DNA from: Peteryoungia wuzhouensis
GTDB taxonomy: Bacteria; Pseudomonadota; Alphaproteobacteria; Rhizobiales; Rhizobiaceae
DNA: 64,000 nucleotides
Direction of reading: 5' to 3'
Assembly (NCBI RefSeq): GCF_003205195.1
Contig: NZ_QJRY01000001.1
Span: forward strand, 62,001 to 126,000
This document shows, in pieces, positions 36,948 through 44,518 of the stretch. Below the pieces are notes generated by a model, which did no database searches, had not been told where the DNA came from, and saw only the letters and a list, made by a program, of their open reading frames with translations. Each line of letters opens with the position of its first letter. Position 1 is the stretch's first letter. The translations under genes and the position numbers were made by a program.

Positions 36948-37392
36948 TTGTTCATCTTTCGCTGATAGGCTTGATGTCTGCGCCGGCCGGTACGATCCCG
37001 CCCAAAAGGCTGCGGCCGGCGCAAACCTTCCCCTTCGACTGCAACGGACTGCGGCCCTATCCAGGTGATGGCGGCGGATTTTTTCGAATATTCTGAATCT
37101 CTTGGGCGAGGATGTTCACACCGCGATTCCGCATGTGAACCTGCTGCGTGAAGTCGCTCACATTCCGATTCAACAGACGGCGCCGGCCCGCCCTGCAGCC
37201 AGGTCGGCTGTCCCGCGACAAGGCCGCCCGCGAAACCAACTCTCTCCCCTCATCCTGAGGCGCCCTCGCAAAGCGAGGGCCTCGAAGGACGAGGCCCGGA
37301 CACGTATTTCCCAGATCGCAAACGCGACCGTCACACGCCTTTCATCAAGGCCTGCCTATGTGCATGCGGGGTAATATGTTTGGGGTCACATC
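36948..37392. other. Non-coding gap with one family B repeat
   Basis: The 445 bp between the g3.5-like gene and the divergent PAP2 gene hold a family B repeat at about 37245-37297 (CCTCATCCTGAGGCGCCCTC...). I see no supported gene, and no promoter pair I would trust. Confidence 0.6.
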
Positions 37393-38268
37393 ATGGTCTA
37401 TGTCATCGACGCGGCGCGTGCGCCGCGCGGCACCGTTGCGGAAAAACCGCTGCTTCTCGCCACTCTCGTCACGCTGTCACTGTCGGCATTCTTCGTTTCG
37501 TTTCCGGCGGTGGATCTCGCCGTCAGCCACTTTTTCTATGTCGAGGGCCAGGGGTTCCCGGCGACGAAAATGACGGCGCTCAACACCTTCCGCGCCTTCG
37601 GCCAGTATTTTCCGCTGGCACTCACCATCGTGCTGGTGATCGGGCTGGTGCTCAAGCTCATCTATCCCTCGCGGGCATCGCTCTTTCCGCCGCGCTTCAC
37701 GCTCTATTTTTCCAGCCTCTTCCTGCTCGGCCCGGCGCTCACCGTCAACGGCATCCTGAAACCGCTCATCGATCGCCCCCGGCCGCGCAGCATCATCGAT
37801 TTCGGCGGCACCGAGCATTTCATCCATGCCTGGGCGCTCGGCGGCGATTATTTCGACGACCGTTCCTTCGTCTCGGGCGAAGCCGCCGTCGTCACCTGTC
37901 TCATCCCGCTCGCCTTTTTCGTGCCGGTCGTCTGGCGCCGCTGCGTCTTCTGCCTGCTCAGCCTTTTTGCGGCGCTCACCGCGCTCAACCGCATTGCCTT
38001 TGGCGCGCATTTCCTCTCCGATGTGCTGATTGCATCAGGCCTGATGGCCATGCTGTCGATCGCCCTCGGCCACCTCTTCTATGGTCGACCGGGTGTCCAG
38101 TCCTGCGACATCAAGCTCGAAGCCGCCCTCACCGATTTCGGCCACCGCCTGCATGCCGCGCGCCGAAGAGCCATCGCCCGCGTCCTCGACGCCGTCACAA
38201 GCCGGCTGTCACTGTCGCCTGCGCTACTGCAGCCTGCGCCATCGACAAAGGCCGAGCGGCAGGACTGA
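37393..38268 (+). CDS. PAP2-family membrane phosphatase (LpxE/LpxF-like)
   Basis: This 291-residue protein has about six transmembrane helices. The lipid-phosphatase motifs are present: KPLIDRPRPRS (motif 1, K-x6-RP), DDRSFVSGEAAV at motif 2, and NRIAFGAHFLSDV (motif 3 with His and Asp). Motif 2 is normally PSGH; here it reads VSGE, so the His is replaced by Glu. Candidate substrates are lipid A phosphates or undecaprenyl pyrophosphate, unproven. It is a plus-strand cargo gene between g3 and g4. Confidence 0.8.
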   Translation: MVYVIDAARAPRGTVAEKPLLLATLVTLSLSAFFVSFPAVDLAVSHFFYVEGQGFPATKMTALNTFRAFGQYFPLALTIVLVIGLVLKLIYPSRASLFPPRFTLYFSSLFLLGPALTVNGILKPLIDRPRPRSIIDFGGTEHFIHAWALGGDYFDDRSFVSGEAAVVTCLIPLAFFVPVVWRRCVFCLLSLFAALTALNRIAFGAHFLSDVLIASGLMAMLSIALGHLFYGRPGVQSCDIKLEAALTDFGHRLHAARRRAIARVLDAVTSRLSLSPALLQPAPSTKAERQD

Positions 38269-38302
38269 AGAGCGGGCTCGCGCACCGGGCACGCAGTGGA
38301 AA

Positions 38303-38356
38303 TCCCCTCGCCCTGAGGTGCCGGGCTTAAGCCTGGCCTCGAAGGGCGATGCCACC
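38303..38356. repeat. Diverged palindromic repeat (family B)
   Basis: CTCGCCCTGAGGTGCCGGGC, then TTAAGCCTGGCCTCGAAGGG and CGATGCCACC, between the convergent PAP2 and AlkB-like genes. Confidence 0.7.
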
Positions 38357-38387
38357 ATCCTGATCAGTTCTACGGGCACCAAGCCCT

Positions 38388-38975
38388 TCAAAACCGCATG
38401 GTCCGAAAGGTCAGCGACACCCGTCGCCCGCGCATCACCCGCACCCCGTCGATGATATCAGACCGACGCGCCGGGATCGCATGGGTCCAGTCATGTCGCG
38501 CCACCCCTTCCAGCACCAGCAGCGACCTTGGCGGCAAGATCGCCGCTCGCCTCTCTCCCGTCGCGACGCAGCCAAACTGCATCTCGCAAGGAGAAAGGAG
38601 GCTCATCGACACGATCACATCGCCGAAACACGGCTGGCAATCGACATGGGCGCTGATCCCCTGCCCCGGCAAATACTCATTGGCGATCACCTGATCCGGC
38701 AGGCGCGCAAAAATCCCGTCCTCGACCATCCGCCGTCCAAGCCCCTGCACGTCCTCCGGCAGCGGCCCGATCCGGCTCTCCGGCGTCGCGATCCGCGCCC
38801 GATAATCGTAGCGATAGCCAAAATGCCGAACCCGCCGCCGCAGTTCGTCGCTCCAGGCTCCCTCGTCGAGAAAGGCGACGAGCGCGGTTTCCTCGGCGGG
38901 CGTGATCCAGTCGGGGATCACACGGGCGCCGGGTGGGAGGCCAATGTCGGTTATTTCAGTTCCATCGACCGTCAT
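38388..38975 (-). CDS. AlkB-type 2-oxoglutarate/Fe(II) dioxygenase
   Basis: This 195-residue protein has the dioxygenase metal triad: His and Asp in ISAHVDCQP and a distal His in RHDWTHAIPAR. The 2-oxoglutarate-binding Arg is in RGRRVSLTFR. FGYRYDYRAR and NEYLPGQGIS fit the AlkB/ALKBH8-like group. Members demethylate nucleic acids; the substrate here is unknown. It is on the minus strand like the GTA genes but lies in the cargo block between g3 and g4. Confidence 0.88.
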   Translation of the reverse strand: MTVDGTEITDIGLPPGARVIPDWITPAEETALVAFLDEGAWSDELRRRVRHFGYRYDYRARIATPESRIGPLPEDVQGLGRRMVEDGIFARLPDQVIANEYLPGQGISAHVDCQPCFGDVIVSMSLLSPCEMQFGCVATGERRAAILPPRSLLVLEGVARHDWTHAIPARRSDIIDGVRVMRGRRVSLTFRTMRF

Positions 38976-39046
38976 CTGCGTGTTACCCGTAAAGGCTAGC
39001 GAACGCCTATCATTGCACGCATTCGTCGCATTTCAAGGTTGCCATC

Positions 39047-40144
39047 ATGCCATTGCAGAAACGCCGCATCATCATCATCGGAGCCGGCATCTTCGGAACG
39101 GCGATGGCCTATCACCTGGCCTCGCCGCAAACGGATGTCGTCCTGGTCGAGAGCGGCCCGAACCCCGCCTGCGGTGTCACCGGTCGCGCCTTCGGCTGGA
39201 TCAACACCGTCCACGGGGTGCCCGGCAGTGACAGTCATGTCCTTTGGCAGAAGGCTGTGCAGGACTATCCCGCCCTGATCCACGATCTGCCCGAGATATC
39301 GGGTTTTTCACGCCGTGGCTCACTTCTCTGGCATGCCTTGGCGCAAGAAACCGAAGATCTCTTCGCGACACGCCAGCATGCCGGCGAAACCGTCGAACTG
39401 GTGGATCGCGTAACGATCAGCCGGCTGGAACCGCAGCTGCGCCATGCGCCGCAAATAGCCGTCTTCTCGACCGAGGATATTGCCATCGATCCGATCCGCC
39501 TGGCCGGAACGCTTCTCGACGCCGCCCGGAGCCGCGGTGCCACTGTCCGTTTCGGCGAGACGGTCTCGTCAATCGAAACGGTCAATGGTCAGATCAGCGG
39601 CATCAGGACCTCGTCCGGTCTGATCGAGACCGATTGCGTCCTCCTCGCCGCTGGTCCGGGAACGGACTTGCTGGCAAAACAGCTCGGCATAGAGATCGGC
39701 ATGGTCCTATCGCCGGCGCTCCTGCTCCGATATGCCTGCGACACGCCCTTCATCCGCCATATCCTCGACGGTCCGCGTGTCGAGGTTCGCCAGAGCCTAG
39801 ACAAAACCGTCTTCGTCGCCGAGTCCTGGCATCCGGACAATCCCGACGAAACACCGATGATCGTCGGCAAGCGGTTCCTGTCCGTCCTAACCGAAGAATT
39901 CGATCTGCCGTCGCCCCTGTCGCTGATCAGTGCAGACATCGGCCATCGCCCCACCTTCGAGGACAAACTCCCCCGCCTCGGCTTTGTCCCCGAGGTCCAG
40001 GGTCTCTATCTCGCCACCGGCCATCCCGGCCTGATCCTCGCGCCCTATCTGGCACGCCTGGCAGCCCGGGACATTCTGCATGGGGAGGTGCCCGCCATAC
40101 CTAAACGCGCCAATGGAACTGATCCCCTCACCAACAAAATCTGA
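39047..40144 (+). CDS. FAD-dependent oxidoreductase (DAO family), C-terminus from a repeat
   Basis: This 365-residue protein has the dinucleotide-binding motif IIIIGAGIFGTAMAYHLAS at residues 8-26, then VVLVESG and TGRAFGWINTVHG. The C-terminal FAD-contact region GLYLATGHPGLILAPYLA is typical of glycine/D-amino-acid oxidases. The last residues, DPLTNKI, and the stop codon come from the terminal inverted repeat of the element at 40121-40317. The native end was probably replaced, with little loss since the domain is complete. Confidence 0.85.
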   Translation: MPLQKRRIIIIGAGIFGTAMAYHLASPQTDVVLVESGPNPACGVTGRAFGWINTVHGVPGSDSHVLWQKAVQDYPALIHDLPEISGFSRRGSLLWHALAQETEDLFATRQHAGETVELVDRVTISRLEPQLRHAPQIAVFSTEDIAIDPIRLAGTLLDAARSRGATVRFGETVSSIETVNGQISGIRTSSGLIETDCVLLAAGPGTDLLAKQLGIEIGMVLSPALLLRYACDTPFIRHILDGPRVEVRQSLDKTVFVAESWHPDNPDETPMIVGKRFLSVLTEEFDLPSPLSLISADIGHRPTFEDKLPRLGFVPEVQGLYLATGHPGLILAPYLARLAARDILHGEVPAIPKRANGTDPLTNKI

Positions 40145-40317
40145 AGGTTAGGCGGCTTGCGCGCGCCTAGCGCTTCGATTTTGTAACCTCTCCCACAAGG
40201 GGGAGAGAAGACGATGCGGCCAGCGGCGGCGTTCCCTCTCCCCTCTGTGGGAGAGGTTACAAAATCGAGGGCTTAGCCCATCAGGGCTAAACCTCAGATT
40301 TTGTTGGTGAGGGGATC
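40121..40317. repeat. 197-bp palindromic element (family C) with perfect 24-bp ends
   Basis: GATCCCCTCACCAACAAAAT-CTGA at 40121-40144 is repeated in perfect inversion at 40294-40317. A second inverted pair lies inside (GATTTTGTAACCTCTCCCAC and its complement). It has no coding capacity. Size and nested inverted ends suit a miniature non-autonomous mobile element. Relatives lie at 47116-47312 and 29995-30290. Confidence 0.85.
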
Positions 40318-40338
40318 GGTTCACAAGGCACCACACCC

Positions 40339-41508
40339 TCAATACCCCACAGCCTCCCGCTTCTCCTCATCCGTCAAAAAACCGGCCGCCCCGACCCTCG
40401 CCCACAGAGCATCGCGCTCGGCGGAAAGCCCCGCCACCGTGTCGAGATCCGGCACCAGCCGCAGCCCCTCGCCTGTGAGATCGCCAAGAAAGCCTGAGAG
40501 CGCCGCCCCCGTCCGCGTCACCAGCGGCAGCACGGTCAGGCGATAAAAGGCGCGGTTCGCCTCCTGGTAATTCGCATAGGTGTTGTCGCCGGGAATGCCG
40601 AGCAGCATCGGCGGCACGCCGAAGGCAAGCGCGATGTCACGCGCAGCCCCGTTCTTAGCCTCGACAAAATCCATGTCCTTGGGCGAAAGCCCCATCGACT
40701 TCCAGTCGAGCCCGCCTTCGAGCAGCAGCGGCCGCCCGGCGCGCATCGGGCCGGAATAACCCTCGTCGAGCTCCACCTTCAGCCGCTGATACTGGTCGGA
40801 CGACAGATTGCCGCCCTCCTTCGGCTGATAGACCAGCGCGCCGGAGGGCCTGGCCGAATTGTCCAAGAGCGCCTTGTTCCAGCGCCCCGCCGCATTGTGC
40901 AGATCGAGCGCCACCTGCGCTGCCGCGAGCGGCGCAAAGCCTAGGTGATCGTCGAGCGGATGAAACAGCTTCAGATGCAGCAGCCCGTTCAGCGCAATGC
41001 GCCGCACCACCGTGCCCGCACGGTAATCATAACCTGCCGGCCAGCCATCGGCAGCGGAGACGACACTCACCCGGTCGGGCCTGAGCAAATGCAGCTCCGC
41101 CCTCGCCCCGGCCCCCGCGCCAACCGCAATCGCCTCGACAAAAGCATTGCCCGAGAGCAGCAGCTGGCCATAGAGCGCCTCGAGAAAATCCGCCCCGGTC
41201 ATCGCCCCGTTCGGCCGTGACAGAAGCGACAGCGCCGGATGATCCTCCCGTTCGGCCGGCCCCTGATAGGCGAGAAAGCCGATGCTGGCAGCCGCTTCCG
41301 AAACCATCCGCACACAGCGATGCGCCACCGGGTTCTTCATGAACCCCTCGCGCGACAGCGCCGCATAACTGCGCCCCGTCCACCGCGCCTCGCCCTCGCC
41401 GGCAATCAAGGCCAGTGGCGTGCCAGGCCGGGGAGACAGCGCCTTTTCATCAGGCAAACGGGTGCGATCCGGGGCTTGCGCCCAGGGCAAACGGAAGGGG
41501 AGTTTCAT
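40339..41508 (-). CDS. GTA portal protein (g3-like)
   Basis: The start at MKLPFRLPWAQAPDRT gives 389 residues. HK97-type portal signatures are FMKNPVAHRCVRMVSEAAAS, PLLLEGGLDWKSMGLSPKD and FGVPPMLLGIPGDNTYANYQ. It forms the dodecameric DNA channel and is the base for g6. Intact. About 4 kb of cargo separates it from g4 and about 3 kb from the terminase. Confidence 0.93.
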   Translation of the reverse strand: MKLPFRLPWAQAPDRTRLPDEKALSPRPGTPLALIAGEGEARWTGRSYAALSREGFMKNPVAHRCVRMVSEAAASIGFLAYQGPAEREDHPALSLLSRPNGAMTGADFLEALYGQLLLSGNAFVEAIAVGAGAGARAELHLLRPDRVSVVSAADGWPAGYDYRAGTVVRRIALNGLLHLKLFHPLDDHLGFAPLAAAQVALDLHNAAGRWNKALLDNSARPSGALVYQPKEGGNLSSDQYQRLKVELDEGYSGPMRAGRPLLLEGGLDWKSMGLSPKDMDFVEAKNGAARDIALAFGVPPMLLGIPGDNTYANYQEANRAFYRLTVLPLVTRTGAALSGFLGDLTGEGLRLVPDLDTVAGLSAERDALWARVGAAGFLTDEEKREAVGY

Positions 41509-41625
41509 GGGGTGTGTCCTTGCTCGACGGTGAGGCAATCTCGATGGTCGGCCCCTTGGCGGAAAACCAGCCTTGGACTACCATCTCATGGTTGCATTTT
41601 CGGTCACGGGAATCAGGGGGCGGTG

Positions 41626-41871
41626 ATGGAAGCACCAAAAGACAGTCTGACGGTTCTGATCCGCAACGAAAGTCAGAAGCTCACGGCGAATTTCGTGAAT
41701 ACCTGCGGGACGACCATGGTGGCGATCGGGGTTCTGACGCCGACGATCAACGCCATTGTGACAGATCCGAGCACGCTCAGTCCCCTTGCCGTCTTGGAGT
41801 TTTCGACATTCGGCGTTATATTGCACCTGTGGGCACGCACATTTCTCTTGGATCTTGAGGAAGCACCATGA
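41626..41871 (+). CDS. Small two-helix membrane protein, first gene of a coupled pair
   Basis: This 81-residue protein starts at MEAPKDSLTVLIRNES after CAGGGGGCGGTG. Two hydrophobic segments are visible (TTMVAIGVLTPTINAIV and LAVLEFSTFGVILHLWA), and it ends LLDLEEAP. Its stop overlaps the start of a 37-codon gene as ATGA. No family is recognised. It lies on the plus strand divergent from the portal gene, inside the g2-g3 cargo block. Confidence 0.6.
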   Translation: MEAPKDSLTVLIRNESQKLTANFVNTCGTTMVAIGVLTPTINAIVTDPSTLSPLAVLEFSTFGVILHLWARTFLLDLEEAP

Positions 41872-41981
41872 TCGACATCACCGCCACCAGCGGCTTTTTC
41901 AACCAGGCAGGTCTCTTCCTGCTCGGCGTCTCCATCTTGGCAGGGCTTTACCTGCTGCTGCGCCGCCGCCAGAGTCGCTGA
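41868..41981 (+). CDS. 37-residue single-helix membrane protein, second gene of the pair
   Basis: The frame begins with the ATG shared with the preceding stop and ends at TGA, giving 37 residues. The N-terminus is MIDITATSGFFNQ, then one hydrophobic helix (AGLFLLGVSILAGLYLLL) and a basic tail RRRQSR. Size, single helix and positive tail recall type I toxins, holin-antiholin partners or small regulatory membrane peptides; none can be chosen from sequence. Confidence 0.55.
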   Translation: MIDITATSGFFNQAGLFLLGVSILAGLYLLLRRRQSR

Positions 41982-41985
41982 TCCC

Positions 41986-42291
41986 TCAAACCCTCTCCCG
42001 CACCGCATCCCCCACCCCATAATCCGCCGCAAACCGCTCCTCGCGCAGCGGTTTTACCCGGCGGATGCTTTCCTCATAAAGCGGATGCGCCTTGTAGGCG
42101 GCAAGGGCCGCCTCGTCGTCGAACTCACCATAGACGACGAGATCAATGCCCTGATCGAAGCGGTCGGTCTTCACATTGGTGCCGATCTCCAGCAGGCGCG
42201 CATGGGGGATCTCGGTCAGGATCGAGAGCCCCGCGCGCACGGCCTCGACATTGTCGGGCGACGCTGTGAAGAAGACGATGTGGCGGATCAT
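41986..42291 (-). CDS. Dabb-family (stress-responsive A/B barrel) protein
   Basis: This 101-residue protein starting MIRHIVFFTASPDNVEAVRA has FDQGIDLVVYGEFDDEAALA and YKAHPLYEESIRRVKPL, the pattern of Dabb ferredoxin-like barrels. These are small dimeric proteins, some of them enzymes, many of unknown function. It lies four bases after the plus-strand mini-gene ends. Confidence 0.8.
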   Translation of the reverse strand: MIRHIVFFTASPDNVEAVRAGLSILTEIPHARLLEIGTNVKTDRFDQGIDLVVYGEFDDEAALAAYKAHPLYEESIRRVKPLREERFAADYGVGDAVRERV

Positions 42292-42392
42292 GGGGCACCT
42301 ATCAGACCTGTTGCAGTGCGAAAGCCGATAGCACCGCACGCGTCCCCGCTCAATCCGCCCTGAAGCCGCACCGCCCTTGATCCCGACGCCGC

Positions 42393-43013
42393 TCAAACCA
42401 CCAGGCCCGCCCGGATCGCCGCATCGAAAATCCGCGCCGTCGCGGCAATCGGCTTTGCCCGATCCGTCCCGTTGACGATCTTTCGCGCAGCGGTCCAGTC
42501 GGCCTTCATGCCGGAAAAACAGTCGGCAAGCCTTACGCCCGAAAACAGCCCCTCGGTCATACCGACCAAGAGAATGGTCGCGGCCACGTCGAGGCGCAAC
42601 GCCAGATCCGGTTCCGCCACCAGGTCCAGCCCCACCACCCGGCTCATCCGCGCATAGTTCTCGCGATGAGTGATCTGCACCAGGCCCCGGCCATAATAGC
42701 TGCGGCCGTCGGCGTCCGGCCGCCAATAAGGTGTCTTCACCGTCGGCAGTTTCCCCGCCCGAAAAGCCCGCTCCAGCCGCGCCACGGCCTCGTCATTGCT
42801 CGCCGCCAGCGTCTCGCGCACCGGCTGCATGGTGCCCGCCGTCTCGTGATGGGCCGTCGCCAGCATATAGGCGAGCCAGCGCGGATCGGCCCAGCCACGC
42901 GCAGAAAACCGCGTCAGCACGGCCTCGATGCCGTCCACCTGCGCCTGGGCCATCCGCCCGCCGAAGACGGCATGGCGCAGGCCTGCGAAGACGATCGCGC
43001 GATCAATCCGCAT
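42393..43013 (-). CDS. GH19-like lysozyme/endolysin
   Basis: This 206-residue protein beginning MRIDRAIVFAGLRHAVFGG has the GH19/chitinase-like core YMLATAHHETAGTMQPVRE and RSYYGRGLVQITHRENYARM, where the first Glu is the likely catalytic acid. Such proteins cut peptidoglycan and serve as phage endolysins. It has no signal peptide, so it would need a holin; a holin-like gene closes the cluster at 19750. It sits between g2 and g3 on the GTA strand. Confidence 0.82.
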   Translation of the reverse strand: MRIDRAIVFAGLRHAVFGGRMAQAQVDGIEAVLTRFSARGWADPRWLAYMLATAHHETAGTMQPVRETLAASNDEAVARLERAFRAGKLPTVKTPYWRPDADGRSYYGRGLVQITHRENYARMSRVVGLDLVAEPDLALRLDVAATILLVGMTEGLFSGVRLADCFSGMKADWTAARKIVNGTDRAKPIAATARIFDAAIRAGLVV

Positions 43014-43170
43014 GGGAAACCTCATAGTCAGGAGAATGGGAAGGGCGACGCACCGCGCCGGATCAACCTCGATCCAGGGCTCCAGAGGCCGAAGGAAGCG
43101 GCCCGAGACGGGACCGTGCAGCGCGTGCGCCACCCGTTGCCGCAGGATCGGGAAAAATTCTTGTTTTTTA

Positions 43171-43197
43171 AAACGATTGAAGAAAATTCAATCGTTT
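43171..43197. promoter_or_regulatory. Perfect 11-bp inverted repeat upstream of the 41-codon gene
   Basis: AAACGATTGAA and its inverted copy flank GAAAA in an AT-rich gap. It could be an operator for the small gene at 43299 or for the lysozyme gene. It lacks the U-tract expected of a plus-strand terminator. Confidence 0.4.
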
Positions 43198-43298
43198 AGA
43201 GCCCGTTCCGTTCACATTTACAAAGCTTTAACACTGTGGAACTTTCCGCTCATGCAGACGTTCTGGAAGCCGATACTTCCAGCATGAGGAGGGAAGAC

Positions 43299-43424
43299 AT
43301 GCAGACGACGACCACTTCGCCCAAAACCGCCGCCCCGGCCACGATCCCGGCCCATGTCCTGCAGCGCCTCGAAAACGAATGGCGCCAGGTCCGCCAGCCG
43401 TCCAGCCAGCCGGCGCAGAAGTAA
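43299..43424 (+). CDS. 41-residue protein with strong ribosome site and terminator
   Basis: The ATG is preceded by AGGAGGGA five bases away. The product, MQTTTTSPKTAAPATIPAHV followed by LQRLENEWRQVRQPSSQ, has a flexible N-terminus and a short amphipathic helix. A textbook intrinsic terminator follows 26 bases after the stop, so this is a compact single-gene unit. No family recognised. Confidence 0.65.
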   Translation: MQTTTTSPKTAAPATIPAHVLQRLENEWRQVRQPSSQPAQK

Positions 43425-43450
43425 GCCCAGATCCACCGTCCCATCAGCAA

Positions 43451-43478
43451 ACCGGCGCCGAAAGGCGCCGGTTTTTTT
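43451..43478 (+). terminator. Intrinsic terminator of the 41-codon gene
   Basis: ACCGGCGCC-GAAA-GGCGCCGGT followed by seven T residues; the perfect 9-bp stem and GNRA-type loop are ideal. Confidence 0.92.
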
Positions 43479-43614
43479 CATTTAACGCTGCTCACCGTAA
43501 GTCAAATCCTCAGCCTTCGAAGCCACGCCTTGCCGTGCGCCAAACTATACGCAGCGGCGGCGTGGTATATGGCGCAACGGATCCCGGCGACGCTAGATTT
43601 TGTTCAACGAATAT

Positions 43615-44436
43615 TCATCTTTGATCATTGTTCAATAAGTTGTTGTTGTACAGAAGCAAATTGAATCCAGCAGGCGCTCTGTTGATGATGGATTCCTGTG
43701 AAACGGAAGGTGTCTGAATCTGATCTGCTTTCTTCCTTTGCCTCTGTTCAATTTCCTGTCTTTTTGGTTTTTCAAACGTTACGTCGACAAAAGCCAGTTG
43801 CAGCTGCCCGAAAGCTTCTGACGATCCGGTCAGATTGAGAGCTGCGGTGAGGTGACTTAAAACCCAGGTTGGGCCAGTGGGGCCAGCTGAGAGCTTCGCG
43901 GTGAATTCGGTAATCCCGGAGAACAAAGCCTGCTTATCATCAGTAATGGTTGCAACTTGGATTCCGCGACCGCCACCATTTTTCCTTCGTTGCTGCAGAT
44001 ACTCGTAGGTGGTGGCATATTCGTTCACGAGGGCATCAACACCGATATCTCCGATAACAGGCGAATTACTATGGGAGACGCAGCCTTCTGTGAGCGCCGT
44101 GGCAAGATCTATAGTGAATAACTGGGTATACGATCTCTTTGTCGATCGTTCAAAACCAAACGGCAGCGCAAAACTGAACGTTTCGCCCGGCTTCGACAGT
44201 GCATCTGCCGGGGTCAAAGTCGAACCGAACGCACCCACGTTAGTGGTCTGAAGAGTGAGTGTTGCGGCGACCGAACCACCATTCGTAAGATATTTTGAGG
44301 TCCTGCTGCTTTCTTTCAGTTCGCAACGCACCTTTTCAATGAGCTGATCCATCGAAATCGGCGTTACATTCCCCTTTGGACTGCTCACGCACCCGCTCAC
44401 ACCCGCGCACAGCGCGAGCAAAATCATCTTCCGCAT
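43615..44436 (-). CDS. Hypothetical lipoprotein
   Basis: This 273-residue protein has a lipoprotein signal MRKMILLALCAGVSGC, with the lipid-attached Cys at 16. The rest is a soluble domain with LATALTEGCVSHSNSPVIGD and a charged stretch QEIEQRQRKKADQ near the end. No family is recognised. Codon use and base composition are less GC-biased than in the neighbours, suggesting recent acquisition. It is a minus-strand cargo gene between g2 and the lysozyme gene. Confidence 0.65.
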   Translation of the reverse strand: MRKMILLALCAGVSGCVSSPKGNVTPISMDQLIEKVRCELKESSRTSKYLTNGGSVAATLTLQTTNVGAFGSTLTPADALSKPGETFSFALPFGFERSTKRSYTQLFTIDLATALTEGCVSHSNSPVIGDIGVDALVNEYATTYEYLQQRRKNGGGRGIQVATITDDKQALFSGITEFTAKLSAGPTGPTWVLSHLTAALNLTGSSEAFGQLQLAFVDVTFEKPKRQEIEQRQRKKADQIQTPSVSQESIINRAPAGFNLLLYNNNLLNNDQR

Positions 44437-44518
44437 TCCCCTGCCCCCAGAAAAATTGACGAGAACTCAGGATTGCATGAATTTACCTTTTATCAACCAT
44501 GTGAAATTTAGGGTATTC

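Noticed and set aside
37057..37239. A 60-codon frame in the gap before the PAP2 gene
   Set aside because: No ribosome site, basic low-complexity product, no neighbour coupling.
41986..42726. A 246-codon frame extending the Dabb gene upstream
   Set aside because: The upstream part is antiparallel shadow of the lysozyme region; the family start is at MIRHIVFF.
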